Shown piece by piece: positions 1 through 11,184 of a DNA stretch of 64,000 bases. The notes under the pieces were generated by a model, which was not told where the DNA came from, did not search any database, and saw only the letters and a program-made list of their open reading frames with translations. The stretch is from Cannabis sativa (taxonomy: Eukaryota > Streptophyta > Magnoliopsida > Rosales > Cannabaceae). The number at the start of each line of letters is the position of its first letter. Position 1 is the stretch's first letter. The position numbers and the translations under genes were made by a program. The stretch lies in assembly GCF_029168945.1 (NCBI RefSeq), contig NC_083605.1, forward strand, positions 22,705,280-22,769,279, read 5' to 3'.

Positions 1-1131
1 AACCCTGTGTGTAAGCCCGCTTAGTTTAATTTGGAAATTAGCAGTTAATTTTTGATTATTTATGAAAATTATTTATAGCTATTTAAATAATTTATTATGC
101 TGTTATTATTGAATTCAGTGATGCATTTTATGTCATTCAGTAGTTTTCATATTTTGCATTTCCGGTGCCCGGTATTTTGGAACCCGACGTTTGGCTCAGT
201 AGAAATCACAACTTAGTATGTTAGTAGTTTGGGACGGGTTATTAGACATTGGGAATGTCGGGAATGGCCGGGAATTTAGAATTTCCCAAAAATACCCTTT
301 AGTGTGATTTATGTGGTTTTAGTGTGGAGGGACAAAATGGTCTTTTTGCCCCATTAGTATTTTGTCTTTTTGTGATTTTATTAAATGGAAAATAAATGTT
401 TATTTAATTGTTTTTGGCTGAAATGAATTGATATATGTGTGTAAAAGCTTTTTATTTCATTTTATCAAAAAAATTGCAAAGTTAAAGAAAAGAAGAAAAT
501 TTTCAAAAGCTCTCAATTCTCTCTCTTTTTCGGCTCTCTTGGAGCTTCAAGAACCAGCCCCTTTGCTTGGTGATTCAAGCTTTGTTTGCAAAATTTTAGT
601 GATCTCTTGTTGTGGTATGTGCTCCCTAACCTTCTTCCTTTGTTTCTTGGAAAAAATTGATGAATATAGTTGATGCATGCATGATTGTTAGATGTTGTTG
701 CTGCTGTGAATTTGTTCTTAATTTCAGAGGTTTAAAGCTTGTTAGATTAGGGTTATTTAAGTTGTTTTGAAGCATGATAGTTAGGTTGAGTAAAGCTATG
801 ATTTTTCTATGTTAAAATATGGTTTTCAAAGAGAAATGCCTTCAATCTGTTGCTGTGATATTGTTGATATTTCTAATTGTTTCCAGAGGTTATATTGTGC
901 TTGTTTAAGAGGATTTGAGTTGGTTTGTATGCATGTTAGGTGATTTTACTCAAGTTTGAGTTTAGAACTCAAAGCTTGAGCTTTAATGGCACTTTTTGCT
1001 TTGGTGCAATCTGGGTGGTTTTGGTGCCTTAGAAATGTTCTTTGGGTCATATGGAATAGGTCTGGAAGGTTTGAGTTGATTTGGAGTTGATTTGAGCAAG
1101 ATATGAATTTTGATTGTTGCTGCCTGCGAGG

Positions 1132-1204
1132 AACCGGAATTCCGGTTGTGCATCCAGAATTCTGGATGAGGGTTCTGAATTTTCCCAGAACCGGAATTCT
1201 GGTT
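1132..1204. repeat. Palindrome cluster in gypsy-1 LTR
   Basis: Three 16-bp palindromic units lie at 1132-1147 (AACCGGAATTCCGGTT), 1152-1167 (ATCCAGAATTCTGGAT) and 1189-1204 (AACCGGAATTCTGGTT, nearly symmetric). The same positions in gypsy-2 carry perfect CCGGAATTCCGG cores. The changes here look like C-to-T or G-to-A changes at CpG sites. Confidence 0.85.
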
Positions 1205-1556
1205 GGGCAATCGGTCTACCGGTTGGGGAAAATTCAGGGACCCTAGTTTTCCTCGTTTTTAGGTTTTAGGGGGTATTGCCATGCTTTTTATCGATAGGGA
1301 AACTTTTAGTTCCTAGTTTAAGTCCCCGGGAAGTGATTTAGCGTGTCACTTATAGTGTTGTGATTTTTATGGTTTAGGAGCCTGTAATCCGCCGCGCAGT
1401 TAAAGTTCCAGTCAGGTTGACCGGCACACCTGAATTCGGAATCCAGGTAAGATTAGTATAACAGTATGCATATGTAGATTACATGTTTAGCGTGCATGTA
1501 GGAAGCCTGTTAGATTACATTAGTTATGTATGTTGGCTTCGAACCATCCAACCCTG

Positions 1557-1800
1557 TCACGCTCTGCATGTGGCCGGAGTATGACTAGCAGCCGGAGTAT
1601 GACCGGTTCGACCGATCAGGCTGACACTTGGTTGGTGGTTCCGTACTATTGACGTACCCCGTCGGTATAGGCTAGAGTATGACCAGCAGCCGGAGTATGA
1701 CCGGTTCGACCGATCAGGTGGATATAGTAACACGTCGGTACAGGCTGGAGTATGACCAGCAGCCGGAGTATGACTGGTTCGACCGATCAGGTTGTTACGT
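1557..1800 (+). repeat. LTR minisatellite, GGAGTATGACC type
   Basis: Three imperfect copies of a roughly 80-bp unit built from GTCGGTACAGGCTGGAGTAT, a second GGAGTATGACCGG and TTCGACCGATCAGG. The same block is seen at 8675-8905 in the 3' LTR and, inverted and shorter, in gypsy-2. The open frames across it, with repeated HTPA residues, are a by-product of the repeat. Confidence 0.85.
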
Positions 1801-1831
1801 GTCAATAGTACCGTCCCTATGAACGTTCAGA

Positions 1832-1920
1832 GCTCAGTACCGTGTTGGACATGGCAGTAGTGGCTCAGTACCGTGTTGGACATGGCAGTAGCGGGACTCA
1901 GTATCGTGTTGGACACGGCA
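1832..1920 (+). repeat. LTR minisatellite, CTCAGTACCGTGTTGGACA type
   Basis: Three tandem copies of a 29-32-bp unit reading CTCAGTACCGTGTTGGACA followed by a short GGCAGTAG spacer. The equivalent block in the split 3' LTR is at 18382-18475. Gypsy-2 inserted exactly at the left edge of this block. Confidence 0.85.
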
Positions 1921-2366
1921 GTTAGGGTTGTGATCAGGGGTATGGGCGTCTGATCATGACCGGGATTTATGTATGAGTATTATTATGTTTTTTTACTGAG
2001 TCTGTCGACTCACAGTTCTACGTTTATGTGTAGGTAAAGGCAAGGCTAAAGCTGATGGACCGTGAGCGAGCTTATGAAGGTTGTACATGTCGGGGCGGTT
2101 AGGCCTGGAGCGTACGATCATCGGGACAGCGAGGCTGATTTTGTAACTAGTCGCTAGGCGACAATTATTTTGTATAAACAGTTAAATCTTTTTGTAAATA
2201 ATTTTGTAATCGGGATCCCGAGTCTTTTGTAATATTATTTTATAAGTTTAATTAAAAAGCAAAATTTTTAATTAATCACGTTTTCCATAAACCTCGTTGA
2301 TTAGCAACGAGCTGCACAGCATGTTTAAAAATCACGTAATACGCCTATGTTAGTTAGGGTGTTACA

Positions 2367-2647
2367 ATTTGGTATCAGAGCCGCCAGGTTGTCTTCCGAA
2401 GATCGTCACGACATGTACAATCATCATCAGCAGTTAGCTCGTTTCACGGTTCAGTAAGCCTTTATTGCTTTAGTAGTTTATTTTATTCAGTTATGAAAAA
2501 GAAAAGCCTGTTAGGAAGCATGTTAGTAGCCTGATAGTAGAATAGGCACATGTTTCGTTTTTAATTTCCAAATCAAGCGGCATTAGTGAGCTCTCGTTGA
2601 TCGTGACCTGAAGTGCCAACTCGGGATTTCGAGGCTGTTCAGACTAG
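2367..2647 (+). other. gypsy-1 primer binding site and leader
   Basis: TGGTATCAGAGC at 2370-2381, three bases after the LTR, is the plant initiator tRNA-Met primer site used for minus-strand DNA priming. The rest is untranslated leader up to the gag ATG at 2648. No other feature was recognised in it. Confidence 0.92.
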
Positions 2648-3718
2648 ATGGACGCCAGACGAAATATTAGGAGTCAGGGCATCTCAGTCGGGTCAGATCA
2701 AGGTCGAGGAGCTCAGTTCCCCTCAAGTGTTATGGGCCGAGGTAGAGGTCCCAGGGGCAGGGCTCGCGGTCGGGGTGATGTTAACTCGCCGCAGGCTGCC
2801 CAAGTCAATCAGGAAGCCCAGAATTGGGAAGTTAGGTTTGCTGAAATGCAAGGCAGAATAGAGGAGCAAGATAATGAGATTCAGAGATCGCGGCAGCAGG
2901 GTGCTCCTGCAGTGCCGGTGCCAGAAGTTCCAGTGGCACCCGCCCCTGCTGCTCAGGCCGAATTAGTTGTGGCGGCCAACAGATTGGAACCTTTGTATGA
3001 ACGGTTCCGGAAGCAAGCACCTCCGGTCTTTCTGGGAGGTCCAGATGTGGCGAGGGCCGAACAGTGGCTAACGGTGATCACCAAAATTTTGAATTTTATG
3101 GGTGTCACCGGGAACGACAGAGTGGTGTGTGCCACCTTCCAGTTTCAAGAAGACGCTCTGGTCTGGTGGGACATGGTGTCTCAGATCCATGACGTCATCA
3201 CTATGACCTGGGAAAGGTTCCAGGAACTCTTCAGCGCTAAATATTATAACGAGGCGGTCAGAAGCGCCAAGAGGAAAGAGTTCGCCCACCTGACCCAGCG
3301 AGAGAATATGAGCATGACGGAATATACTACTCAGTTCGATCGGTTGGCGAGGTTGGCCTCGGGATTTATGTCAACCGATTTCAGTAAGAAAGAAAAATAT
3401 CTTGATGGACTTGATGTGAAGATCAAGTATGACCTTACGGTTACTACCGACGACAAGACCACCTATGCTGTAATGGTGGAGGAGGCAGTGCAAGCTGAGG
3501 GCGCAGTTAGATGTACGTTGGAATCAGTTAGGACTCCGGAATGTGGCGGGGCTCCTACCCCTCCTGCGTCAGGTTTCAGCAGGGGAGGTAGTGGTTCGGC
3601 CATGGACTGGAGGAGGAAATCATCCACTGCATCCGGTGGCTCGAGGCAGAACAAGAGGTTCCGAGGGAACCAGAATCAAGACGGTCGTCAGGGTAGTGTT
3701 GAGACCCGTTATTCCTAA
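2648..3718 (+). pseudogene. gag: gypsy-1 gag (capsid), truncated
   Basis: An open frame of 356 residues starting at an ATG shortly after the leader. The N-terminus is rich in Arg/Gly. A short coiled-coil-like stretch follows, then a Retrotrans_gag capsid domain at roughly residues 110-270 with WW, FQELF and YTTQFDRLARLA motifs. The C-terminal tail is basic and rich in Ser/Arg/Asn. The capsid would package element RNA in the cytoplasm. The frame stops at 3716-3718, just before the zinc knuckle, at a substitution followed by a 1-bp shift relative to gypsy-2. The product would therefore lack the nucleocapsid. Confidence 0.88.
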
Positions 3719-3992
3719 TGGAGTGTCTCATTAGTAAGAGGCATCCTCCGGGTGAGTGTTTAGGTCAAGGATGTCTTATGTGGCAGCCAGAGTCTTTAGA
3801 AAATTGGAAAGACTGTACGATAGATATGAATCAGGGTTTGGAACCCTATTACCTGGCGGAGAATTGGTTATCTCCAATAGGTGGATTAGGTCTATGCCGA
3901 TCAGGATAGATGGTAGAGAGTTAAGTGCTGACTTGATAGAGATGAGTTTAGTAGAGTTCGATATTATTTTTAGGAATGGATTTCCTATCTAA
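3719..3992 (+). pseudogene. gypsy-1 zinc-knuckle/protease remnant with internal deletion
   Basis: Compared with gypsy-2, the sequence jumps at about 3775 from GECxGQGC of the zinc knuckle straight into SYVAARVF, which lies after the aspartic protease active site. The rest of the CCHC knuckle and the catalytic DSG are missing. The remaining protease residues (to FDIIF) are in a different frame from gag and from the RT that follows. The element could not process its own polyprotein. Confidence 0.85.
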
Positions 3993-4923
3993 ATATTCGG
4001 CGAGCATTGATTGTAAGAGGAAGATGGTGATCTTCCAATCGGAAAGTGAAGAACCATTTGTGTTTGTTGGTTCAGTTCAGGGATCCCGGATCTCGGTGAT
4101 TTCGGCCATGTCAGCTAGAGATTTATTGCATGGCGATTGTTTAGGGTTTCTGGCTGTGGTGGTGGACACCACTCGGCCAGATACCATTCGGCCAGAGGAC
4201 ATTAAAGTGGTTCGGGAATTTTTGGATGTTTTTCCCGAAGAACTTCCAGGGTTACCACCTCAGCGGGAGATTGACTTTGTGATAGACTTGGCACCAGGGG
4301 TGGAACCGGTTTCCAAAGCCCCGTATAGAATGGCTCCAGCTGAACTTAAGGAATTAAAGATTCAGCTCCAAGGGTTGCTTGACATAGGGTTTATTCGGCC
4401 CAGTGTGTCACCCTGTGGAGCCCCGATTTTATTCGTCAAGAAGAAGGATGGATCTATGAGGATGTGCATCGACTACAGGGAATTGAACAAGCTGACGGTA
4501 AAGAATAAATATCCATTACCTAGGATCGATGATTTGTTCGATCAGCTTCAGGGGAAGACGGTCTTTTCTAAGATTGATCTCCGTTCGGGTTATCATCAGT
4601 TGAGAATCCGAGAGGAGGACATTCCGAAGACGGCTTTCCGCACTAGGTATGGACTTTACGAATTTCTGGCTATGTCATTCGGACTAACCAATGCTCCTGC
4701 AGCATTCATGGACTTGATGAATAGAGTATTCAAGGATTTCCTCGATATCTGTGTGATTGTGTTTATCGACGACATCCTCATGTACTCTCAATCAGAAGAG
4801 GAGCATGAATTACATCTTCAGATGGTACTACAATGGCTTCGAGAACATAAGCTTTATGCCAAGTTCAAGAAATCTGAGTTCTGGCTATCTCAGGTGTCTT
4901 TCCTAGGGCACATTGTGAGCTAA
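3976..4923 (+). pseudogene. pol: gypsy-1 reverse transcriptase
   Basis: An open stretch of 315 residues covers the protease-RT linker and most of the RT: the fingers ([17 protein letters not shown]), the palm, the FIDD catalytic motif near residue 265 and LGHIVS at the end. Copying of element RNA into cDNA is the known role of this family. It ends at an in-frame TAA (4921-4923) where gypsy-2 has a Lys codon. The catalytic core itself looks intact, but it is cut off from RNase H. Confidence 0.9.
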
Positions 4924-5735
4924 GATGGGATCAAGGTGGATCCCGGGAAGATCGAATCCGTCAGGGATTGGCCGAGACCGAAGACAGTAACAGAGATCAG
5001 AAGCTTCTTGGGTTTAGCTAGGTACTACCGTAGGTTCGTGGAAGGGTTTTAAAAAATTTCAATGCCCCTAACCGAACTTACAAAGAAAAATCAGCGGTTT
5101 ATCTGGTCAGATAAGTGCGAATCTAGTTTTCAGGAGCTAAAACAGAGGTTGATTACCGCTCCAGTACTAGCTTTGCCTTCAGACAAGGAGAAGTTCGTAG
5201 TTATTGTGACGCATCCAAACAGGGTTTGGGGTGTGTATTGATGCAAGCCGATCGGGTTATCACTTATGCCTCCCGACAGTTACAGGATTATGAACAGCGA
5301 TACCCGACTCATGACCTAGAGTTGGCCGCGGTAGTTTTCGCATTGAAGATTTGGCGCCATTACCTTTACGGGGAAAAGTGTGAAATCTATACCGACCATA
5401 AAAGTCTCAAATATTTCTTTACTCAGAAGGATTTGAATATGAGACAAAGGCGTTGGTTGGAATTAGTGAAAGATTACGACTGTGAGATCCTCTATCACCC
5501 CGGGAAAGCCAATGTAGTGGCAGATGCCCTGAGCAGAAAGGGTCCCGGGCAAGTAGCTAGTATGGTTCAGATCTCACCTCAGCTAGCAGAAGATATGGTT
5601 AGATCCAGCATTGAGTTTGTGGTAGGTCAGCTTCACAACTTAACGCTGCAATCCGATCTGTTAGAAAGAATAAAAGTCGCTCTGATGACGGATCTAGATT
5701 TAGGGAAGATCAGAGATAAGGTGTTGGCTGGTTAA
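4924..5735 (+). pseudogene. pol: gypsy-1 RT connection and RNase H
   Basis: Continues the RT frame (DGIKVDPGK) with a second in-frame stop at 5050-5052. A 1-bp frameshift lies near 5203, inside the [11 protein letters not shown] motif that gypsy-2 keeps whole. From 5226 to 5735 the RNase H domain is open: the TDHKSLKYF motif and [16 protein letters not shown] are visible. A TAA at 5733-5735 replaces the CAA (Gln) of gypsy-2. Confidence 0.88.
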
Positions 5736-6278
5736 GCCAAGGACTTTTCAGTGTCAGATATCGGGATGCTTTTGTATAAAGCTAGGGTTTGTGTTCCGAA
5801 TAGTATGGAACTTAGGAATGAGATCTTTGAGGAGGCTCATTCTACCCCGTATTCTCTGCATCCCGGCACCACTAAGATGTACCAAGATTTGAAACCGTAC
5901 TTCTGGTGGAGCAGTATGAAGAAGAATTCGGTAGAATTCGTATCGAGATGCCTCACTTGTCAGTAGATTAAGGCTGAACATCAGAGACCAGCAGGGTTGT
6001 TGCAGCCTCTAACCCTACCAGAATGGAAATGGGAAGATATCACGATGGATTTTGTGATCGGGTTACCTAGGACCACGGGTTTATTTGATTCCATCTGGGT
6101 AGTGGTGGATCGATTTACGAAATCTGCTCATTTTCTGCCGGTTAGAACAACATTTACAGTGGATCAGTTGGCAGAGTTGTATGTCAGAGAGATAGTAAGA
6201 CTTCACGGGGTACTGAAGTCTATAGTTTCGGACAGGGATCCGAAGTTCACCTCCAAATTTTGGCAGAGTTTGTTGTGA
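5736..6278 (+). pseudogene. pol: gypsy-1 integrase, zinc-binding and first catalytic part
   Basis: Contains the HHCC zinc-binding region ([13 protein letters not shown], then CLTC) and the first two acidic residues of the integrase core (MDFVIGLPR, then [10 protein letters not shown]). A TAG at 5964-5966 replaces the CAG of gypsy-2. A TGA at 6276-6278 replaces its CGG Arg codon. Confidence 0.88.
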
Positions 6279-6281
6279 GCA

Positions 6282-7142
6282 ATGGGTACAAAGCTGAAAT
6301 TCAGTACAGTATTCCATCCTCAGACATATGGTCAGTCCGAAAGGACAATTCAAATATTGGAGGACATGTTGAAAGCCTGTGTTATGGACTTTGAAGGCTC
6401 ATGGAATAAGTATCTACCGTTGATAGAATTTTCTTACAACAACAGTTATCAGAGTACGATAGGGATGGCTCCCTATGAACTGTTATACGGTAGGAAGTGT
6501 AGATCTCCCATCCACTGGGATGAGACAGGGGAGAGGAAATACGTAGGTCCAGAATCAGTGCAGCGGACCAATGAGGCAATAAAGAAGATAAAAGCTAGAA
6601 TGCTTGCCTCACAGAGCAGACAGAAGAGTTACGCAGATCCGAAACGCAGAGATGTCGAGTTCCAAGTAGGGGACCATGTGTTTCTACGGGTATCTCCGAT
6701 GAAGGGGATCAAACGTTTCGGGAAAAGAGGCAAGTTATGCCCTAGATTTACTGGACCTTTCGAGATTCTCGAGAAGATAGGTCAAGTGGCATATCGGTTA
6801 GCATTGCCTCCAGCTTTATCAGCAGTTCACAATGTATTCCATGTCTCGATGTTGAGAAAATACGTTTCAGATCCTTCTCATATACACAGTTATGAGAGCC
6901 TAGAACTGCAGCCAGACAAGACTTATGAGGAACAGCCAGTGCAGATCCTGGATAGAATGGATAAAGTCCTTCGAAATAAGACCATATCATTGGTCAAGGT
7001 TCTCTGGAGAAACAGCAAGGTGGAGGAAGCCACCTGGGAGCTAGAGTCAGATATGAGAGCTCAATATCCAGAGTTATTCAGGTTAGATTTCGGGGACGAA
7101 ATCCTTTTAAGGGGGGATAGTTGTAAAGCCCGCTTAGTTTAA
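6282..7142 (+). pseudogene. pol: gypsy-1 integrase C-terminus with chromodomain-like tail
   Basis: 286 residues open. It has the third catalytic acidic residue region ([14 protein letters not shown]), the GPY/F-like module ([24 protein letters not shown]) and a C-terminal chromodomain-like segment ending in VEEATWELE and the conserved YPELF. In chromoviruses this tail guides integration to marked chromatin. The usual Asp in HPQTDG is Tyr here. The frame runs on through the polypurine tract into the 3' LTR; the true end is near the YPELF motif. Confidence 0.88.
7109..7121 (+). other. gypsy-1 polypurine tract
   Basis: AAGGGGGGATAG lies directly before the 3' LTR start TGTAAAGCCCGC at 7122. It is the expected plus-strand primer site. 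Confidence 0.9.
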
Positions 7143-8946
7143 TTTGGAAATTAGCAGTTAATTAGGATTATTTATGAAAATTATTTATAGCTATTTAAAT
7201 AATTTATTATGCTGTTATTATTGAATTCAGTGATGCATTTTATGTCATTCAGTAGTTTTCATATTTTGCATTTCCGGTGCCCGGTATTTTGGAACCCGGC
7301 GTTTGGCTCAGTAGAAATCACAACTTAGTATGTTAGTAGTTTGGGACGGGTTATTAGACATTGGGAATGTCGGGAATGGCCGGGAATTTGGAATTTCCCA
7401 AAAATACCCTTTAGTGTGATTTATGTGGTTATAGTGTGGAGGGGCAAAATGGTCTTTTTGCCCCATTAGTATTTTGTCTTTTTGTGATTTTATTAAATGG
7501 AAAATAAATGTTTATTTAATTGTTTTTGGCTGAAATGAATTGATATATGTGTGTAAAAGCTTTTTATTTCATTTTATCAAAAAAATTGCAAAGTTAAAGA
7601 AAAGAAGAAAATTTTCAAAAGCTCTCAATTCTCTCTCTCTTTTTCGGCTCTCTTGGAGCTTCAAGAACCAGCCCCTTTGCTTGGTGATTTAAGCTTTGTT
7701 TGCAAAATTTTAGTGATCTCTTGTTGTGGTATGTGCTCCCTAACCTTCTTCCTTTGTTTCTTGGAAAAAAATGATGAATATAGTTGATGCATGCATGATT
7801 GTTAGATGTTGTTGCTGCTTTGAATTTGTTCTTAATTTCAGAGGTTTAAAGCTTGTTAGATTAGGGTTATTTAAGTTGTTTTGAAGCATGATAGTTAGGT
7901 TGAGTAAAGCTATGATTTTTCTATGTTAAAATATGGTTTTCAAAGAGAAATGCCTTGAATCTGTTGCTGTGATATTGTTGATATTTCTAATTGTTTCCAG
8001 AGGTTATATTCTGCTTGTTTAAGAGGATTTGAGTTGGTTTGTATGCATGTTAGGTGATTTTACTCAAGTTTAAGTTTAGAACTCAAAGCTTGAGCTTTAA
8101 TGGCACTTTTTGCTTTGGTGCAATCAGGGTGGTTTTGGTGCCTTAGAACTGTTCTTTGGGTCATATGGAATAGGTCTGGAAGGTTTGAGTTGATTTGGAG
8201 TTGATTTGAGCAAGATATGAATTTTTGATTGTTGCTGCCTGCGAGGAACCGGAATTCCAGTTGTGCATCCGGAATTTCGGATGAGGGTTCTGAATTTTCC
8301 CAGAACCGGAATTTTGGTTGGGCAACCGGTCTACCGGTTGGGGAAAATTCAGGGACCCTAGTTTTCCTCGTTTTTAGGTTTTAGGGGGTATTGCCATGCT
8401 TTTTATCGATAGGGAAACTTTTAGTTCCTAGTTTAAGTCCCCGGGAAGTGATTTAGCGTGTCACTTATAGTGTTGTGATTTTTATGGTTTAGGAGCCTGT
8501 AATCCGCCGCGCAGTTAAAGTTCCAGTCAGGTTGACCGGCACACCTGAATTCAGAATCCAGGTAAGATTAGTATAACAGTATGCATATGTAGATTACATG
8601 TTTAGCGTGCATGTAGGAAGCCTGTTAGATTACATTAGTTATGTATGTTGGCTTCGAACCATCCAACCCTGTCACGTCGGTACAGGCTGGAGTATGACCA
8701 GCAGCCGGAGTATGACCGGTTCGACCGATCAGGCTGACACTTGGTTGGTGGTTCCGTACTATTGACGTATCCCGTCGGTACAGGATGGAGTATGACCAGC
8801 AGCCGGAGTATGACCGGTTCGACCGATCAGGTGGATATAGTAACACGTCGGTACAGGCTGGAGTATGACCAGCAGCCGGAGTATGACCGGTTCGACCGAT
8901 CAGGTTGTTACGTGTCAATAGTACCGTCCCTATGAACGTTCAGAAC
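7122..8946 (+). repeat. gypsy-1 3' LTR, left part
   Basis: Parallel to 10-1836 of the 5' LTR, including the palindromes and the GGAGTATGACC minisatellite. It breaks off after TTCAGAAC at 8946, where the gypsy-2 LTR begins. Confidence 0.93.
8675..8905 (+). repeat. LTR minisatellite in gypsy-1 3' LTR
   Basis: Three copies of the roughly 80-bp unit described at 1557-1800. The first copy here is more complete at its left edge than the 5' LTR copy, where the first GTCGGTACAGGC segment is partly lost. Confidence 0.82.
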
Positions 8947-11168
8947 TGTTACACCCTAACTATCTTAGGCGTATTACGTGATTTTTTAAACGTACTGTGC
9001 AGCTCGTTGCTAGTCAACGAGGTTTATGGAAAAACGTGATTAATTAAAATTTTGCTTTTTCATTAAACTTATAAACCATTTTGCAAAAAGTCTCGGGATC
9101 CCGATTTACAAAAATATTTACAAACGTTTTTACTGTTCAACTTTTACATCAAAATAAAGTCGTCTAACGACAGTTACAAAATCTCAGCCCTGCTGTCCCG
9201 AGGATCGTACGCTCCAGGCCTAACCGCCCCGACATGTACAATCTCAAATGCTCGGTCACGGTCCATCAGCTACAGCCTTGCCTTTACCTACACATGAACG
9301 TAAACTGTGAGTCGACAGACTCAGTAAGAAAAGCATAATAATATCATACATAAAACTGACTGCCGTGTCCAACACGATACTGAGTCCCGCTACTGCCATG
9401 TCCAACATGGTACTAAGCACTACTGCCATGTCCAACATGGTACTGAGTTTTGAACGTTCAGGGGACGGTACTACTGACAAGTATCCTCCTGATCGGTCGA
9501 ACCGGTCATACTCCAGCCTGTACCGACGGGATAGGTCAATAGCACTGAACCACCAACCAGTGTCAGCCTGATCGGTCGAACCGGTCATACTCCGGCTGCT
9601 GGTCATACTCCAGCCTGTACCGACGTGACAGGGTTGGATGGTTCGAAGCCTAAATACATATCTAATGTAATCTAACAGGCTTCCTACATGCACGCTAAAC
9701 ATGTAATCTACATATGCATACTGTTATACTAATCTTACCTGGATTCCGATTTCAGGTGTGCCGGTCAACCTGACTGGAACTGAAGCTGAACGGCGGATTA
9801 CTGGCTCCTAAACCATAAAAATCACAACGCTATAAGTGACACGCTAAATCACTTCCCGGGGACTAAAACTTGAAACTAAAAGTTTCCCTATCGATAAAAA
9901 GCATGGCAATACCCCTAAAAACCCAAAAACGAGGAAAACTAGGGTTCTGAAAAATCCCCAACCGGCAGACCGGTTGCCCAACCGGAATTCCGGTTCTGGG
10001 AAATTCTGAACCCCCATCCGGAATTCCGGATGCTCAACCGGAATTCCGGTTCCTCGCAGGCAGCAAACTAAAAATCTCCTAACTTGACCAATTCGAACCC
10101 AATTGATCCCAAACTTTCCAGACCTGTTCTATATGCCCCAAATAACAATTCCAAGGCATCAAACCTACCCAGAAACCACATATGCAAAATTCACCATTAA
10201 AGACCAAGCTTTGAGTTTAAGAACTCAAACTTGGTTAAATCCACTAACATGCATCCTAGCCTAGTTAATTCTACTTAACTAAGCATAATAACACCTCTGA
10301 AAACATACAAGAACATCCAGTAATTCACAGAAACAAAATATAACATTTCACTCAAAAATCACATATTTGCATAGAAAATTTCCAAGCTTTGCACAACCTA
10401 TCTAGCATGCATTCCAACCTAACTAAACATAATTAATCCAGTATTTGAACATAAAAATAACAACAATCACAAGCAGCAGCAACACATTCAAAGTTAACAT
10501 GCATTTACTCATAATTTCATCAAAACTCAAGAACTTTAAAGGAAGGAAGAAGATGAGCTAACCTAGCTTGCAAAGGATCTCAAGAATGGATGAAATTTGC
10601 TTGGAAAATCAAAGAGAAATCAGTTCATGCACTCCAAAAGCTTCAGCCGAAAGTGGAGAGGAAAAGAGAGAGAGTTTTCTTGAAAATTCTATTTTTTTCT
10701 CTAAGTGTTGAAAAATGAAGGAACTTAAAATAATAATGCCATTTAACTAAACTCATTTCAGCCAAGTAATAATAAAATAAACATTTATTTTTCCATTTAA
10801 TAAATCACATAAAACAAAACACTAATGGGGCAAAAAGACCATTTTGCCCCTCCACCATAAAATCACATAAAAAATCACTAAAGGGGTATTTTTGGGAAAT
10901 TCTAAATTCCCGGCCATTCCCGACATTCCCAATGTCTAAAACCCGTCCCCAAAATACTAACATACTAAGTTGTGATTTCTACTGAGCCAAACGCCGCGTT
11001 CCAAAATACCGGACACCGGAAATGCGAAACATAAAAGCTACTAATAACATACTCATGCATATCTGAATTCCATAAATATCAACAGTAAATTATTTAAATG
11101 ACTATAAATAATTTCATGATTAAACATAACCAACTGCTAATTTCCAAATTAACTAAGCGGGCTTTACA
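8947..11168 (-). repeat. gypsy-2 3' LTR
   Basis: Begins TGTTACACCC and ends GGCTTTACA on the plus strand, which is an inverted gypsy-1-type LTR. It carries the same minisatellites in reverse and three perfect 16-bp palindromes at 9980-10051. Very similar to 16137-18377. Confidence 0.94.
9980..10051. repeat. Three perfect 16-bp palindromes in gypsy-2 LTR
   Basis: AACCGGAATTCCGGTT at 9980-9995, ATCCGGAATTCCGGAT at 10016-10031, and AACCGGAATTCCGGTT at 10036-10051. Each has the CCGGAATTCCGG core. A weaker inverted pair ACCGG..CCGGT is just to the left. The same three occur in the other LTR at 17189-17260. Confidence 0.93.
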
Positions 11169-11184
11169 ACTATCCCCCCCTTAA
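11169..11184 (-). other. gypsy-2 polypurine tract
   Basis: On the minus strand a purine run (AAGGGGGGGATAGT) lies directly before the 3' LTR. The pol frame runs into it, as in gypsy-1. Confidence 0.9.

Larger units (their letters stand above)
10..2366 (+). repeat. 5' LTR of gypsy-1
   Basis: Starts TGTAAGCCCGC and ends GTTACA. Directly followed by the primer binding site. It matches the sequence starting at 7122 over its whole length. It contains two minisatellite blocks (about 1557-1800 and 1832-1920) and a group of GAATTC-centred palindromes at 1132-1204. The first base group is close to the window edge, so only about nine bases of host flank are visible. Confidence 0.93.

Noticed and set aside
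1557..1805. Minus frames with repeated HTPAAGHTPACTDV residues
   Set aside because: Pure translation of the LTR minisatellite. The same in 8625-8918 and 9256-9702.
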